From Clostridium sp. K13 (GTDB lineage Bacteria > Bacillota > Clostridia > Clostridiales > Clostridiaceae): 60,421 nucleotides of DNA. The stretch spans positions 33,276 through 93,696 of the forward strand of contig NZ_JAASHM010000021.1 of NCBI RefSeq assembly GCF_019734195.1, written 5' to 3'. Position numbers and translations under genes: made by a program. The notes beneath the pieces are model-generated. The model was given only the letters and a program-made list of their open reading frames with translations. It was not told the origin of the DNA and made no database searches. Within the stretch, counting starts at the first letter, position 1. The number at the start of each line of letters is the position of its first letter. This document shows, piece by piece, positions 7,905 through 15,739 of this stretch.

Positions 7905-8930
7905 ATGAATATTATATTTGGAACGATTCTTTTACTTATAGTTCTTGGATTATTTACTTTATTCAGTTATAAAGCTCCAAATGGAATGAAAGCTATGGGG
8001 GCACTAGCTAATGCCGCTTGTGCGAGCTTCTTAGTTGAAGCATTCCATGATGCATTCTTTGGAGGAGTATTAAATATTGGATTTTTACAAAGTGTTGGTG
8101 CTGCTAATGGTAGCTTAGGTGGGGTTGCTGCAGCAATACTTGTGCCCCTAGCTCTTGGTGTTTCTCCAGTTTATGCAGTATTAGTTGGACTTGCATGTTC
8201 AGGATTTGGTATTTTACCTGGTTTTATTGCTGGATACCTTATATCTTATGTTATTAAATTCTTAGAAAAGAAAGTACCTGCTGGTTTAGACCTTATTGCT
8301 ATTATAATTATTGCAGCTCCACTTTCTCGTTTAATAGCATCAGGTATGACACCAATTGTTAATAGTACATTATTAAAAATAGGTGATGTATTACTTTCAT
8401 CTGCTAATTCAAGTCCTATAATTATGGGAATTATTCTTGGTGGAATATTAACAGTAGTTGCTACAGCTCCACTTAGCTCAATGGCTCTTACTGCTATGCT
8501 TGGATTAACAGGAGTCCCAATGGCTATAGGTGCCCTAGCAGTGTTTGGTTCTTCATTTATGAACTATGTATTCTTTGGAAAAATGAAATTTGGTTCTAAA
8601 AAAGATACTATTGCAGTTGCAATAGAACCTCTAACTCAAGCAGATATAATTAGTGCTAATCCTATTCCGGTTTACGTAACAAACTTTATAGGTGGTGCAT
8701 TAAGTGGCATAATAGTCTCTCTTATGGGATTAGTAAATATGACCCCTGGTACTGCCACTCCAATTGCAGGCTTTGCAGTTATGTTTGCCTATAATCCAGC
8801 TATAAAGGTATTAATAGCTGCTGCTGGTTGTATTTTAGTAAGTGTTATCAGTGGATATATCGGATACTTCATCTTTAAGAATAAAAAAATTCTTACTGCT
8901 GATGAGATTAGAAATCCACAAGCAGCTTAA
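7905..8930 (+). CDS. PTS_EIIC_2-type membrane protein, candidate serine permease
   Basis: The 341-residue, very hydrophobic protein has about ten membrane segments and matches the family annotated as PTS EIIC type 2. It has the FEAFHDAFFGG-like block (LVEAFHDAFFGG, about 44-55) and glycine-rich repeats. No IIA, IIB or other PTS component is encoded nearby, so sugar phosphorylation is unlikely in this context. Placement 15 bases behind sdaAA, with GGGGG as ribosome site, suggests it imports serine or a related substrate. The substrate is inferred from context only. The transcript ends at the terminator 9025-9058. Confidence 0.8.
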   Translation: MNIIFGTILLLIVLGLFTLFSYKAPNGMKAMGALANAACASFLVEAFHDAFFGGVLNIGFLQSVGAANGSLGGVAAAILVPLALGVSPVYAVLVGLACSGFGILPGFIAGYLISYVIKFLEKKVPAGLDLIAIIIIAAPLSRLIASGMTPIVNSTLLKIGDVLLSSANSSPIIMGIILGGILTVVATAPLSSMALTAMLGLTGVPMAIGALAVFGSSFMNYVFFGKMKFGSKKDTIAVAIEPLTQADIISANPIPVYVTNFIGGALSGIIVSLMGLVNMTPGTATPIAGFAVMFAYNPAIKVLIAAAGCILVSVISGYIGYFIFKNKKILTADEIRNPQAA

Positions 8931-9024
8931 ATATATATAACACAAATTACAATTCATTGTGAATAAATCCCTTAATTACAATCTGTGTTGCTAATAATTT
9001 AATTTATAAATTTTATCCTTATAT

Positions 9025-9058
9025 AAAAAACGTACCACTACTTATGGTACGTTTTTTT
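9025..9058. terminator. Bidirectional terminator between convergent operons
   Basis: Arms AACGTACCA (9029-9037) and TGGTACGTT (9045-9053) are flanked by six A on the left and seven T on the right. It serves both the serine operon and the flavin oxidoreductase operon. Confidence 0.9.
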
Positions 9059-9077
9059 ATCTATATAATATAATTTT

Positions 9078-11081
9078 TTATAGAGCTCCAATTTTCTTAA
9101 GTGTATCAGTTATATGTCTTCCTTCTTCAACACCTTCAATAATTCTTCTAGCTCTTACACTATCCCCTATGTTAACAACTTCAACATTAGTTCCAACAAA
9201 GTTTTCTTGTAATTCAGCCATTAATGGAGAGTATGCTCTCATTCCTAAACATACAAATCCATAATCAAAGTTGATTTCTTCATCTACTCCATCTTTATTA
9301 ACTATGAAGCTACTATCCTTAATTTCTAATAATGAAGTTTCAACTCTTACATCTACTTCCTTCTTCTTAAGCATAGTCATGAAATCAAGCTTAGTTATTA
9401 TATCCATTCCATTACCTACAGCTGGCATTCTTTCAACTATAGTAACATGAGAACCCTTGTGAGCGAAGTATTCAACTACATCTAGTCCAACAGCTCCTCC
9501 ACCTATAACTCCTATTTTCTTCCCTTCTAAGTCCATTTCATTAAACTTTTCAATATTATTTATTAATCCAAATATTGATAGTACTTTTGAATCTTCCTTA
9601 TCAACTCTATCATGTAATCCAGCTATTGGAGGTAATAATGGAGTAGATCCTGTAGCATTAACAACTACATCTGGCTTTAAGTTTTCTATTGCTTCCATTG
9701 TAGCAGTAGTATTTGTAAATATATAAAGATTTCTTAACTTCTTAGCTCTATTAATTAAGTAATCTGGGAAATCATTAATTCTATCCTTAGCTGGTAATTT
9801 AGCTATCTCTCTAGCTAATCCACCTAAGTAAGGCTTAGCTTCAAATAAGAATGTTGTACATCCAACTTCAGCAGCTGTACAAGCAGCTTCAAGCCCTGCA
9901 GTACCTCCACCAATAACAACAACGTTAACTGGCTTATTTACTTTCATTGATGTATGAGCTTCTTCCCCTAAAATAACTTCTGGATTTATTGTACATCTTA
10001 CAGGTCTATTTATTCCTATTCTGTGACCAGCACATCCAATGTTACAAGATATACATTTTCTTAACTCATCTTCTCTTCCGCTTCTTACTTTATTAACCCA
10101 TTCTGGATCAGCTATAAGGCCACGTCCCATTGCTAATAAATCAGCATGTCCTTCTGCTAATATCTTTTCAGCAACTTCTGGATTTCTTATGTTTCCTGAA
10201 GTTATAACTGGCTTATTAAACTTTTCTTTAAAAGCTTTAGCCATGTATGATCTCCAACCATCTTTTAAGTAGTTAGCATCTATTTGATATTGAAGCGTAT
10301 CATTAACTGCTGCAGATACATTTAATATATCTATTTCATCAACAAGATATTCCATCATTTCTAATGTATCTTCTAATGTATTTCCACCCTCCATAAATTC
10401 ATCAGCACTAAATCTAAAGCTTATTGGGAACATTGGTCCTACTGCAGCTCTAACCTTTTCTAATACTAACTTAGGGAATCTTACTCTATTTTCTAAGCTT
10501 CCACCAAATTCATCCGTTCTTTTATTATATAATGGTGATAAGAATTGACATAATAAATAAGAATGTCCCCCATGAATCTCAACAGCATCAAACCCAGCCA
10601 TTTGAGCTCTTCTTGCAGCATCTGCATACTTATCTGCAATTGCATATATTTCTTCTACTGTAAGTGGTCTTGGAATAGCTCCTCCTGCTTTTGAAGGTAC
10701 ATTTGAAGAAGATACTGGAGTATGTCCTTCTATTCTTCCTGGCACAGCTGATGCTCCAGAATGATTTATTTGAATAGCAACACAAGCACCATGTCTATGT
10801 AATCTTTCAGTTAATCTAAATAAATTTGGCATATATCTATCATGGTCTAATCTAATTTGAGTTGTTCCATTTGAACCTACAGGAAAATCAACACAAGCAT
10901 TTTCTACTATGATTAATCCTGTTCCACCTTTAGCTCTCTTTTCATAATATTGAACATGTTCTTCAGTGAAATCACCCATTGCTCCACCATAGTTTGTTCC
11001 CATTGGAGGCATAGCAACTCTATTTCTAATAGTCATATTTTTAATTGTTAATGGTGTAAATATGTTTTGGTACTTATTCAT
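9078..11081 (-). CDS. Old-yellow-enzyme/2-enoate reductase-type FMN-FeS-FAD oxidoreductase
   Basis: The 667-residue product has the layout of 2,4-dienoyl-CoA reductase and 2-enoate reductase. An FMN-binding TIM barrel (1-340) carries the active-site block EIHGGHSYLL (168-177, Tyr175). A 4Fe-4S site is formed by C343, C346, C350 and C363. A FAD domain starts at GGGTAG (391), with an NAD(P)H domain at IGGGAVG (about 520). Family members reduce activated C=C bonds using NAD(P)H. It is the last gene of an operon behind a type II dehydroquinase and a shikimate dehydrogenase paralogue, with a hairpin in the 194-base gap. A cyclic enone or enoate derived from shikimate is a plausible substrate (inference). 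Confidence 0.9.
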   Translation of the reverse strand: MNKYQNIFTPLTIKNMTIRNRVAMPPMGTNYGGAMGDFTEEHVQYYEKRAKGGTGLIIVENACVDFPVGSNGTTQIRLDHDRYMPNLFRLTERLHRHGACVAIQINHSGASAVPGRIEGHTPVSSSNVPSKAGGAIPRPLTVEEIYAIADKYADAARRAQMAGFDAVEIHGGHSYLLCQFLSPLYNKRTDEFGGSLENRVRFPKLVLEKVRAAVGPMFPISFRFSADEFMEGGNTLEDTLEMMEYLVDEIDILNVSAAVNDTLQYQIDANYLKDGWRSYMAKAFKEKFNKPVITSGNIRNPEVAEKILAEGHADLLAMGRGLIADPEWVNKVRSGREDELRKCISCNIGCAGHRIGINRPVRCTINPEVILGEEAHTSMKVNKPVNVVVIGGGTAGLEAACTAAEVGCTTFLFEAKPYLGGLAREIAKLPAKDRINDFPDYLINRAKKLRNLYIFTNTTATMEAIENLKPDVVVNATGSTPLLPPIAGLHDRVDKEDSKVLSIFGLINNIEKFNEMDLEGKKIGVIGGGAVGLDVVEYFAHKGSHVTIVERMPAVGNGMDIITKLDFMTMLKKKEVDVRVETSLLEIKDSSFIVNKDGVDEEINFDYGFVCLGMRAYSPLMAELQENFVGTNVEVVNIGDSVRARRIIEGVEEGRHITDTLKKIGAL

Positions 11082-11231
11082 CCTACATTCTCCCTACAAA
11101 TATATATTGATAAAGTTTTAACTTTTGTTTTCATACGATCTCTTACTTAAGTATACCCGTTGAAAAGCTATAAATCTAATGAATATTTATATCATTATTT
11201 ATAGATATTATCTATATAAATTAAAAGTGAA

Positions 11232-11256
11232 AGGCTGTGCATCTCTGCAACAGCCT
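11232..11256 (-). terminator. Hairpin between aroQ and the flavin oxidoreductase
   Basis: Perfect 7-bp arms AGGCTGT/ACAGCCT flank an 11-base loop. There is no good T-tract after it on the minus strand, so it is more likely a partial terminator or mRNA processing/stability hairpin that lowers expression of the last gene. Confidence 0.45.
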
Positions 11257-11275
11257 CTTTCATTTAAAAGTACAA

Positions 11276-11725
11276 TTATTTGTTATTTTTAGTTATATAG
11301 TCTTCTAAAGCTTCCATTGCTAAAACATAACCTTTTTCACCGAATCCACACATTTGTCCTATACAAGCAGGAGCAGTCTTTGATTCTTTTCTAAATTCTT
11401 CTCTAGCATGTACATTTGAAATATGAACTTCAACTGTTGGAATTCCAGTATTTCCCTTAATTGCATCATGTAAAGCTATGCTGTAGTGAGTGTATGCACC
11501 TGGGTTAATAACAACACCATCAAACTTTTCAAAATATGCTCTTTGTAAGAAATCTATCATAGTTCCTTCACAGTTACTTTGAAGAAGTGTAACTTCGTGT
11601 CCTCTTTTTTCCCCTTCTTCTTTTATATAATCACAGATTTCAGTAAAGCTCTTTGATCCGTATATTCCTTTTTCTCTAACACCTATCATATTTATGTTTG
11701 GTCCATTTATCACCATAAATTTCAT
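11276..11725 (-). CDS. aroQ: Type II 3-dehydroquinate dehydratase
   Basis: The 149-residue product is of normal length. It has the family start NGPNINMIG (7-15), the catalytic Tyr22 in GIYGS and the His of the ISNVHAREEFR block (about 101-111). It interconverts 3-dehydroquinate and 3-dehydroshikimate as a dodecameric cytosolic enzyme. It lies 19 bases after the shikimate dehydrogenase paralogue. No other dehydroquinase is visible in this window and the aro operon at 30-39.6 kb lacks one, so it may serve biosynthesis, quinate breakdown or both. Confidence 0.95.
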   Translation of the reverse strand: MKFMVINGPNINMIGVREKGIYGSKSFTEICDYIKEEGEKRGHEVTLLQSNCEGTMIDFLQRAYFEKFDGVVINPGAYTHYSIALHDAIKGNTGIPTVEVHISNVHAREEFRKESKTAPACIGQMCGFGEKGYVLAMEALEDYITKNNK

Positions 11726-11744
11726 AATAAATTCCTCCTAAATT

Positions 11745-12617
11745 TTACTTATTGCTACCAAATAAGAATTCTTTCATGTGTTCTATCGGCATTTCTTCTC
11801 CAGTCCAACATTTGAACGCTTCTGCACCTTGGAATAACATCATTCCTAATCCATTGATTGTTGGACATCCAACTTCTTCAGCTAATTCTAATAATCTAGT
11901 TTTTGCTGGTTGATATACAACGTCACTTACTATAAGATCTGGTCTTAACATATCTTTTTCTATGTAAGTTTGACCAACGTATGGCTTCATACCCATTCCA
12001 GTACCATTTGTGAATATTGCAGAGTCAGCAATTTCTGCTCTTAAAGCTTCTTTATCTTCTAATCTAAATAATTTAGCTTTACAGTTAGTTTTTTCATTTA
12101 TTTTCTTAACTGTTTCTTCTGCTCTTGCAAAAAATTCATCATCTTGATTGAATATTGAAAGTTCAGCTACTCCATCTAAAGCTGCTTGGATACAAATTGC
12201 TGTAGCTGCTCCCCCAGCTCCAACTATAGTCATCTTCTTACCAATAACATCGAATCCAGCATCGCTTAATGATCTCATATAACCAACACCATCAGTTATG
12301 TGTCCAGTTAAAACACCATCATCATTTATTACTGTATTTACAGCTCCTGCAAGTTCTGCAGCTGGAGTTAATTTATCTAAGTATTTATGAATAACAGTTT
12401 TATTTGGCATTGAAACATTGCACCCTCTAGCTTGCATTGCTTTTAAGCCTTTTACTGCATCTTCTAATCCATCATTTCCAACTTCAAATGCAAGGTAAGC
12501 ATAATCTAAACCTAAGTATTGAAATGCTTCATTATGCATCTTTGGTGAGCTTGTATGTTTAATTGGTGTTGCTAATAATCCTATTAATGTAGTATAACCT
12601 GAAATACGTTTTTCCAT
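11745..12617 (-). CDS. Shikimate/quinate 5-dehydrogenase paralogue (YdiB-like)
   Basis: The 290-residue product has the substrate site HTSSPKMHN (21-29; the usual first Ser is Thr), catalytic Lys73 in SMPNKT, Asp109 in TDGVG and a Rossmann GAGGA motif (about 133). It is only distantly like the biosynthetic AroE at 32916-33731. It has the extra length and wording of the YdiB group, which can use quinate and shikimate with NAD or NADP. It is the first gene of an aroE-aroQ-enoate reductase operon; a similar grouping is known in Listeria. A catabolic or salvage role is inferred. The ribosome site AAAGGAGAG precedes the ATG. Confidence 0.9.
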   Translation of the reverse strand: MEKRISGYTTLIGLLATPIKHTSSPKMHNEAFQYLGLDYAYLAFEVGNDGLEDAVKGLKAMQARGCNVSMPNKTVIHKYLDKLTPAAELAGAVNTVINDDGVLTGHITDGVGYMRSLSDAGFDVIGKKMTIVGAGGAATAICIQAALDGVAELSIFNQDDEFFARAEETVKKINEKTNCKAKLFRLEDKEALRAEIADSAIFTNGTGMGMKPYVGQTYIEKDMLRPDLIVSDVVYQPAKTRLLELAEEVGCPTINGLGMMLFQGAEAFKCWTGEEMPIEHMKEFLFGSNK

Positions 12618-12706
12618 TGTATTCTCTCCTTTATATCAATAGCTTCTTACTATAAGCTACTCTAATCAACTTAATCGTCTTAGTATTTTTGAATAAATAT
12701 AATGAA

Positions 12707-12732
12707 CGTTAAATATTTAACACTTAATTCAC
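12707..12732. promoter_or_regulatory. Candidate operator of the shikimate-type operon
   Basis: The stretch contains the 14-bp perfect palindrome GTTAAATATTTAAC (12708-12721) followed by ACTTAATTCAC. 19 of 22 bases from 12711 recur at 13341-13362, upstream of the DAACS symporter. It lies 90-115 bases before the first gene, in the promoter region. 12618-12706 and 12733-12860 show nothing else clear. Confidence 0.5.
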
Positions 12733-12860
12733 TTTTATTATATTCTAGTATTCTATACTATTCCAATTGATTTTAACCACATTATCTATAGATATAACCT
12801 ATGTATTATTAAGAATTACATATTACTTATTTATAATTAAACATTAAATATATAAAAATA

Positions 12861-12898
12861 ATGATGAATTATAGATTTGATTTATCTAAATTCATCAT
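12861..12898 (-). terminator. Terminator of the small zinc-finger gene
   Basis: Arms ATGATGAATT (12861-12870) and AATTCATCAT (12889-12898) enclose an inner TAGAT/ATCTA stem. It lies ten bases after the stop. Confidence 0.65.
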
Positions 12899-12907
12899 AT
12901 AAATTTC

Positions 12908-13093
12908 TTATGCTATTGACTCTTCATTTTTCTTTACCCATTTATAGTACTTATCTTGACATTCTATAGAACAAAACTTATTTCCATTCCAGAAGTCTAA
13001 ATAATTAGTTTCTCCATTACACACACTACATTTAAATGTTTCCTTGACTTTCATCATATTATATTGCCCCATATTTAATTTGTTGAATTTCAT
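12908..13093 (-). CDS. Small zinc-finger protein, unknown function (61 aa)
   Basis: The 61-residue protein has two Cys pairs, CSVC (22-25) and CSIEC (41-45, Cys at 41 and 45), around aromatic residues (YLDFWNGNKF). This resembles short MYM/TRASH-like zinc fingers that bind metal or mediate protein contact. AAGGGGG lies nine bases before the ATG at 13093. It is monocistronic, with its own terminator, between the shikimate-type operon and the symporter. I do not recognise a specific function. Confidence 0.65.
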   Translation of the reverse strand: MKFNKLNMGQYNMMKVKETFKCSVCNGETNYLDFWNGNKFCSIECQDKYYKWVKKNEESIA

Positions 13094-13314
13094 TTTATAT
13101 GCCCCCTTATAATTTAAATTATTATATATATTTTATCACTTTTATATCTAATTAGTAATTCTTTTTATAGATATTTTCTATTATTTTTATAGTTTAAATC
13201 TATAATTTGTTATTTACATTAATTTAAACTTATATGTTTATTATTCTATTTCCTATTACATCCATTAGTTAAATTATTGACATATCATTTTATCTAATAT
13301 ATTATTTATCGTAG

Positions 13315-13362
13315 CGTTAAATAGTTATATTCCATTAATAAAATATTCAACACTTAATTTTC
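13315..13362. promoter_or_regulatory. Candidate operator upstream of the DAACS symporter
   Basis: CGTTAAATA at 13315-13323 and AAATATTCAACACTTAATTT from 13341 repeat the two halves of the motif at 12707-12732, here separated by 17 extra bases. It lies 76-123 bases before the gene. The rest of 13094-13437 is AT-rich with no other feature I can support. Confidence 0.45.
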
Positions 13363-13437
13363 AATCTGTTAATTTATAACCTTTACATAGGCTAAATATT
13401 ATCAGAATTTTAATATTAATTATTGGGAGATAATTTT

Positions 13438-14799
13438 ATGAAGTTTAATTTTACAAAAGGAAAAAACAAATCTACTGAGCTTGCTGTAAGAATGGGAATA
13501 TCTCTTGTACTTGCTCTAATTATTGGTTCTGCTTTCATATTATTAAGAGAAACATTAATTGCTAATGATAAAACCTCTATATGGAATGCTATTAATAATA
13601 TTTTATTTCAAGATATAACTGCTGATGAAGGAAGAAATTCTCTAGGTATCTTTTACATATTAGGTCAGCTATTTATTAACTGTCTTCAATTAATAATAAT
13701 TCCAATGGTATTTTCATCAATTGCCCTTGCTATGTGTCATATTAGTGATACTAAAAAACTTGGGAGAATATCATCAAAAACACTATTAGGATTTTTAACT
13801 ACATCTGTATTTGCATTAGCAACTGCATGTCTCTTTGGTTTTACTGCTTACAAGCTTGGTTTCTTTAACATTAATATTTCTAGTAATGTTGCTACATCTG
13901 TAACTACAGCTAGTGGAAATAATCCCTTAATTGTAATACTTAATGCAGTTCCTAATAACATAGCTAATGTTATGACAAATAATTCAATGGTATTATCTAT
14001 AGTATTTTTAGCTGTAGTTATTGGTTTATGTATTAATGCCCTCGGTGAAAAAATATTAGTTTTAAAGAATTTACTTATTGATATAAATAATATAATTAGT
14101 GTATTTTTAGGCTTTATTATAACTAAATTTAGTCCTATTGCTGTTTTCGTATTAGTTACTAGAACTTTTGCAGTATACGGTTTAGATCGTTTAAAGCCAG
14201 CTTTGGCATATATGCTTACAGTTGCACTTGCATCAGTAATATTTTTAATAATTGCTTATCCACTATTTGTTTATTTATTAACTAAATTAAATCCCTTTAT
14301 ATTTATGAAAAAAATTGCTAAAGTTGCTCTTTTAGGTTTTTCAGCTGCAGCCTCTTCTGCTGCATTATCATTAAATGAAAAAACAACAGTTGAAGAGCTT
14401 GGAGTTGATAAAGATATTGCCTCTTTTGTGCTTCCTTTAGGAATGACTATTAATATGAATGGTACTGCAATAATGCAAGTAATAGCAGCTATCTTTATTG
14501 CTGCAAGCTCTGGCTATTCATTAACTATTCAAAATGTAATATTAATAGCAGTTTTAGCACTGATAGCTTCTATAGGAACACCATCTGCACCTGGTTCATC
14601 ATCAATAATACTTTTCACAGTATTAACAGGAATGGGATTTAATAATGAAGCTACACTTATAGCTTATTCATTAATTATTGCTATAAATAGACCTATAGAC
14701 ATGCTTATTACATGTTTAAATGTAATTGGAGATTCTGCAACGGCAGTTGTTGTTGCTAACTCTGAAGGATCTTTAGATAAAAATATATATAATAATTAA
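13438..14799 (+). CDS. Dicarboxylate/amino acid:cation symporter (DAACS family)
   Basis: The 453-residue membrane transporter carries the family marks: LIIIPMVFSS in the second segment group, the serine-rich hairpin (FSAAASSAALSL), GMTINMNGTA, GTPSAPGSSS and the C-terminal NRPIDMLITCLNVIGDS. DAACS proteins import glutamate, aspartate, C4-dicarboxylates, serine or related acids with Na+ or H+. I place the start at ATG 13438, eight bases after GGGAG; an upstream in-frame TTG at 13423 overlaps that ribosome site. A promoter-region motif is shared with the shikimate-type operon, so its substrate could be a cyclic acid (inference). Confidence 0.9.
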   Translation: MKFNFTKGKNKSTELAVRMGISLVLALIIGSAFILLRETLIANDKTSIWNAINNILFQDITADEGRNSLGIFYILGQLFINCLQLIIIPMVFSSIALAMCHISDTKKLGRISSKTLLGFLTTSVFALATACLFGFTAYKLGFFNINISSNVATSVTTASGNNPLIVILNAVPNNIANVMTNNSMVLSIVFLAVVIGLCINALGEKILVLKNLLIDINNIISVFLGFIITKFSPIAVFVLVTRTFAVYGLDRLKPALAYMLTVALASVIFLIIAYPLFVYLLTKLNPFIFMKKIAKVALLGFSAAASSAALSLNEKTTVEELGVDKDIASFVLPLGMTINMNGTAIMQVIAAIFIAASSGYSLTIQNVILIAVLALIASIGTPSAPGSSSIILFTVLTGMGFNNEATLIAYSLIIAINRPIDMLITCLNVIGDSATAVVVANSEGSLDKNIYNN

Positions 14800-14800
14800 A

Positions 14801-14850
14801 TTAAAAGGAGTATCTACTACTATCTTAGATACTCCTTTTAATATTTTTTA
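14801..14850. terminator. Strong bidirectional terminator
   Basis: 16-bp perfect arms, TTAAAAGGAGTATCTA (14801-14816) and its complement (14826-14841), are followed by ATATTTTTTT. It lies between the symporter and the convergent sigma operon. Confidence 0.9.
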
Positions 14851-14872
14851 AATTGCACTAATAATACCCTAT

Positions 14873-15184
14873 CTATATATTGTTTTCACTTATATTTCCT
14901 TGATTATATTCTATATTATTGTCCATTATCTTATTTCCTTCATGTAATGTAAAGGCTGTTGGAATAATGGATAATATTGCAGCTATAACACCAATCCTTC
15001 CAATTGGAATTTCTATTTCATAATTTAAAAAATCATAAACTCTCTTCTTAAAGTCTTTATTTATTAAAGCTTCTGTATTTATTTTCTCTTTTAATTCTGA
15101 AGTTAATTTTATATCATCAAAACTATTCTTTATTTTGCTTCTTACTTCATCATCAAATAATGAATCAAAATCTTTATTATCCAA
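14873..15184 (-). CDS. Putative anti-sigma factor, short membrane protein (103 aa)
   Basis: The protein has an acidic/helical cytosolic part (1-62), one membrane segment (about 63-80, GVIAAILSIIPTAF) and a short outside tail. The start is TTG at 15184, directly after the sigma factor stop, with GGAGGG upstream. The position next to the sigma gene and the single membrane segment fit an anti-sigma factor. I see no named anti-sigma domain and no zinc motif. The small outside part suggests that sensing is done by another protein, possibly the first gene of the operon. Confidence 0.6.
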   Translation of the reverse strand: MDNKDFDSLFDDEVRSKIKNSFDDIKLTSELKEKINTEALINKDFKKRVYDFLNYEIEIPIGRIGVIAAILSIIPTAFTLHEGNKIMDNNIEYNQGNISENNI

Positions 15185-15739
15185 TTAAATTCCCTCCTTT
15201 TCAATAATCCTTTTTAACGCTATTTTACCTCGCTTAAGTCTAGTCTTTATAGTATTTTCTTTTTCTCCAAGTATAATTGCAATTTCTGTTATTTTCATTT
15301 CTTCAAAGTAAAACATATATAGCAATACTCTATATTTTTCAGGAATTTTCATTAAAGCTAATCTTATATTTTTAGCTGTTAAGCTTTTTAATATAATCTC
15401 TTCTGTATCCTTATTATCATTAATAAAGTCTATATATAAAGATATATCATCTAATTTTAATTTATTTTTCTTCTTTAATATATCAAAGCAAGTATTTATC
15501 GATATTTTATAAATCCAAGTATATATTGAAGAATCTCCTTTGTATCTTCTTATATTTTTAAATACTTTAAGAAATACTTCTTGAGTTGCATCTTCTGCCT
15601 CTTCTATATTGCCTAGTTGTACAAAACATAGCTTCAATATCTTATCACCATAAACTTCTATAATTTCTTCTATTACAGCTTGGCTATCATCATTTATTCT
15701 ATTTAATAACTCTTTCCCCCTTAGGTTATCTATCATCAT
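15185..15739 (-). CDS. ECF-type RNA polymerase sigma factor
   Basis: The product is 184 residues from the ATG at 15739 (189 if the GTG at 15754 is used). Region 2 is seen in NIEEAEDATQEVFLKVF and YTWIYKISINTCFDILKK. Region 4 is in MKITEIAIILGEKENTIKTR, close to the C-terminus. It directs RNA polymerase to a small regulon. The ATG overlaps the stop of the upstream 574-residue gene (ATGA), which favours this start and gives translational coupling. The anti-sigma candidate follows without a gap. Target genes are not evident. Confidence 0.9.
   Translation of the reverse strand: MMIDNLRGKELLNRINDDSQAVIEEIIEVYGDKILKLCFVQLGNIEEAEDATQEVFLKVFKNIRRYKGDSSIYTWIYKISINTCFDILKKKNKLKLDDISLYIDFINDNKDTEEIILKSLTAKNIRLALMKIPEKYRVLLYMFYFEEMKITEIAIILGEKENTIKTRLKRGKIALKRIIEKEGI

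Noticed and set aside
13423..13437. Upstream TTG start of the DAACS gene
   Set aside because: It overlaps the ribosome site GGGAG that serves ATG 13438.
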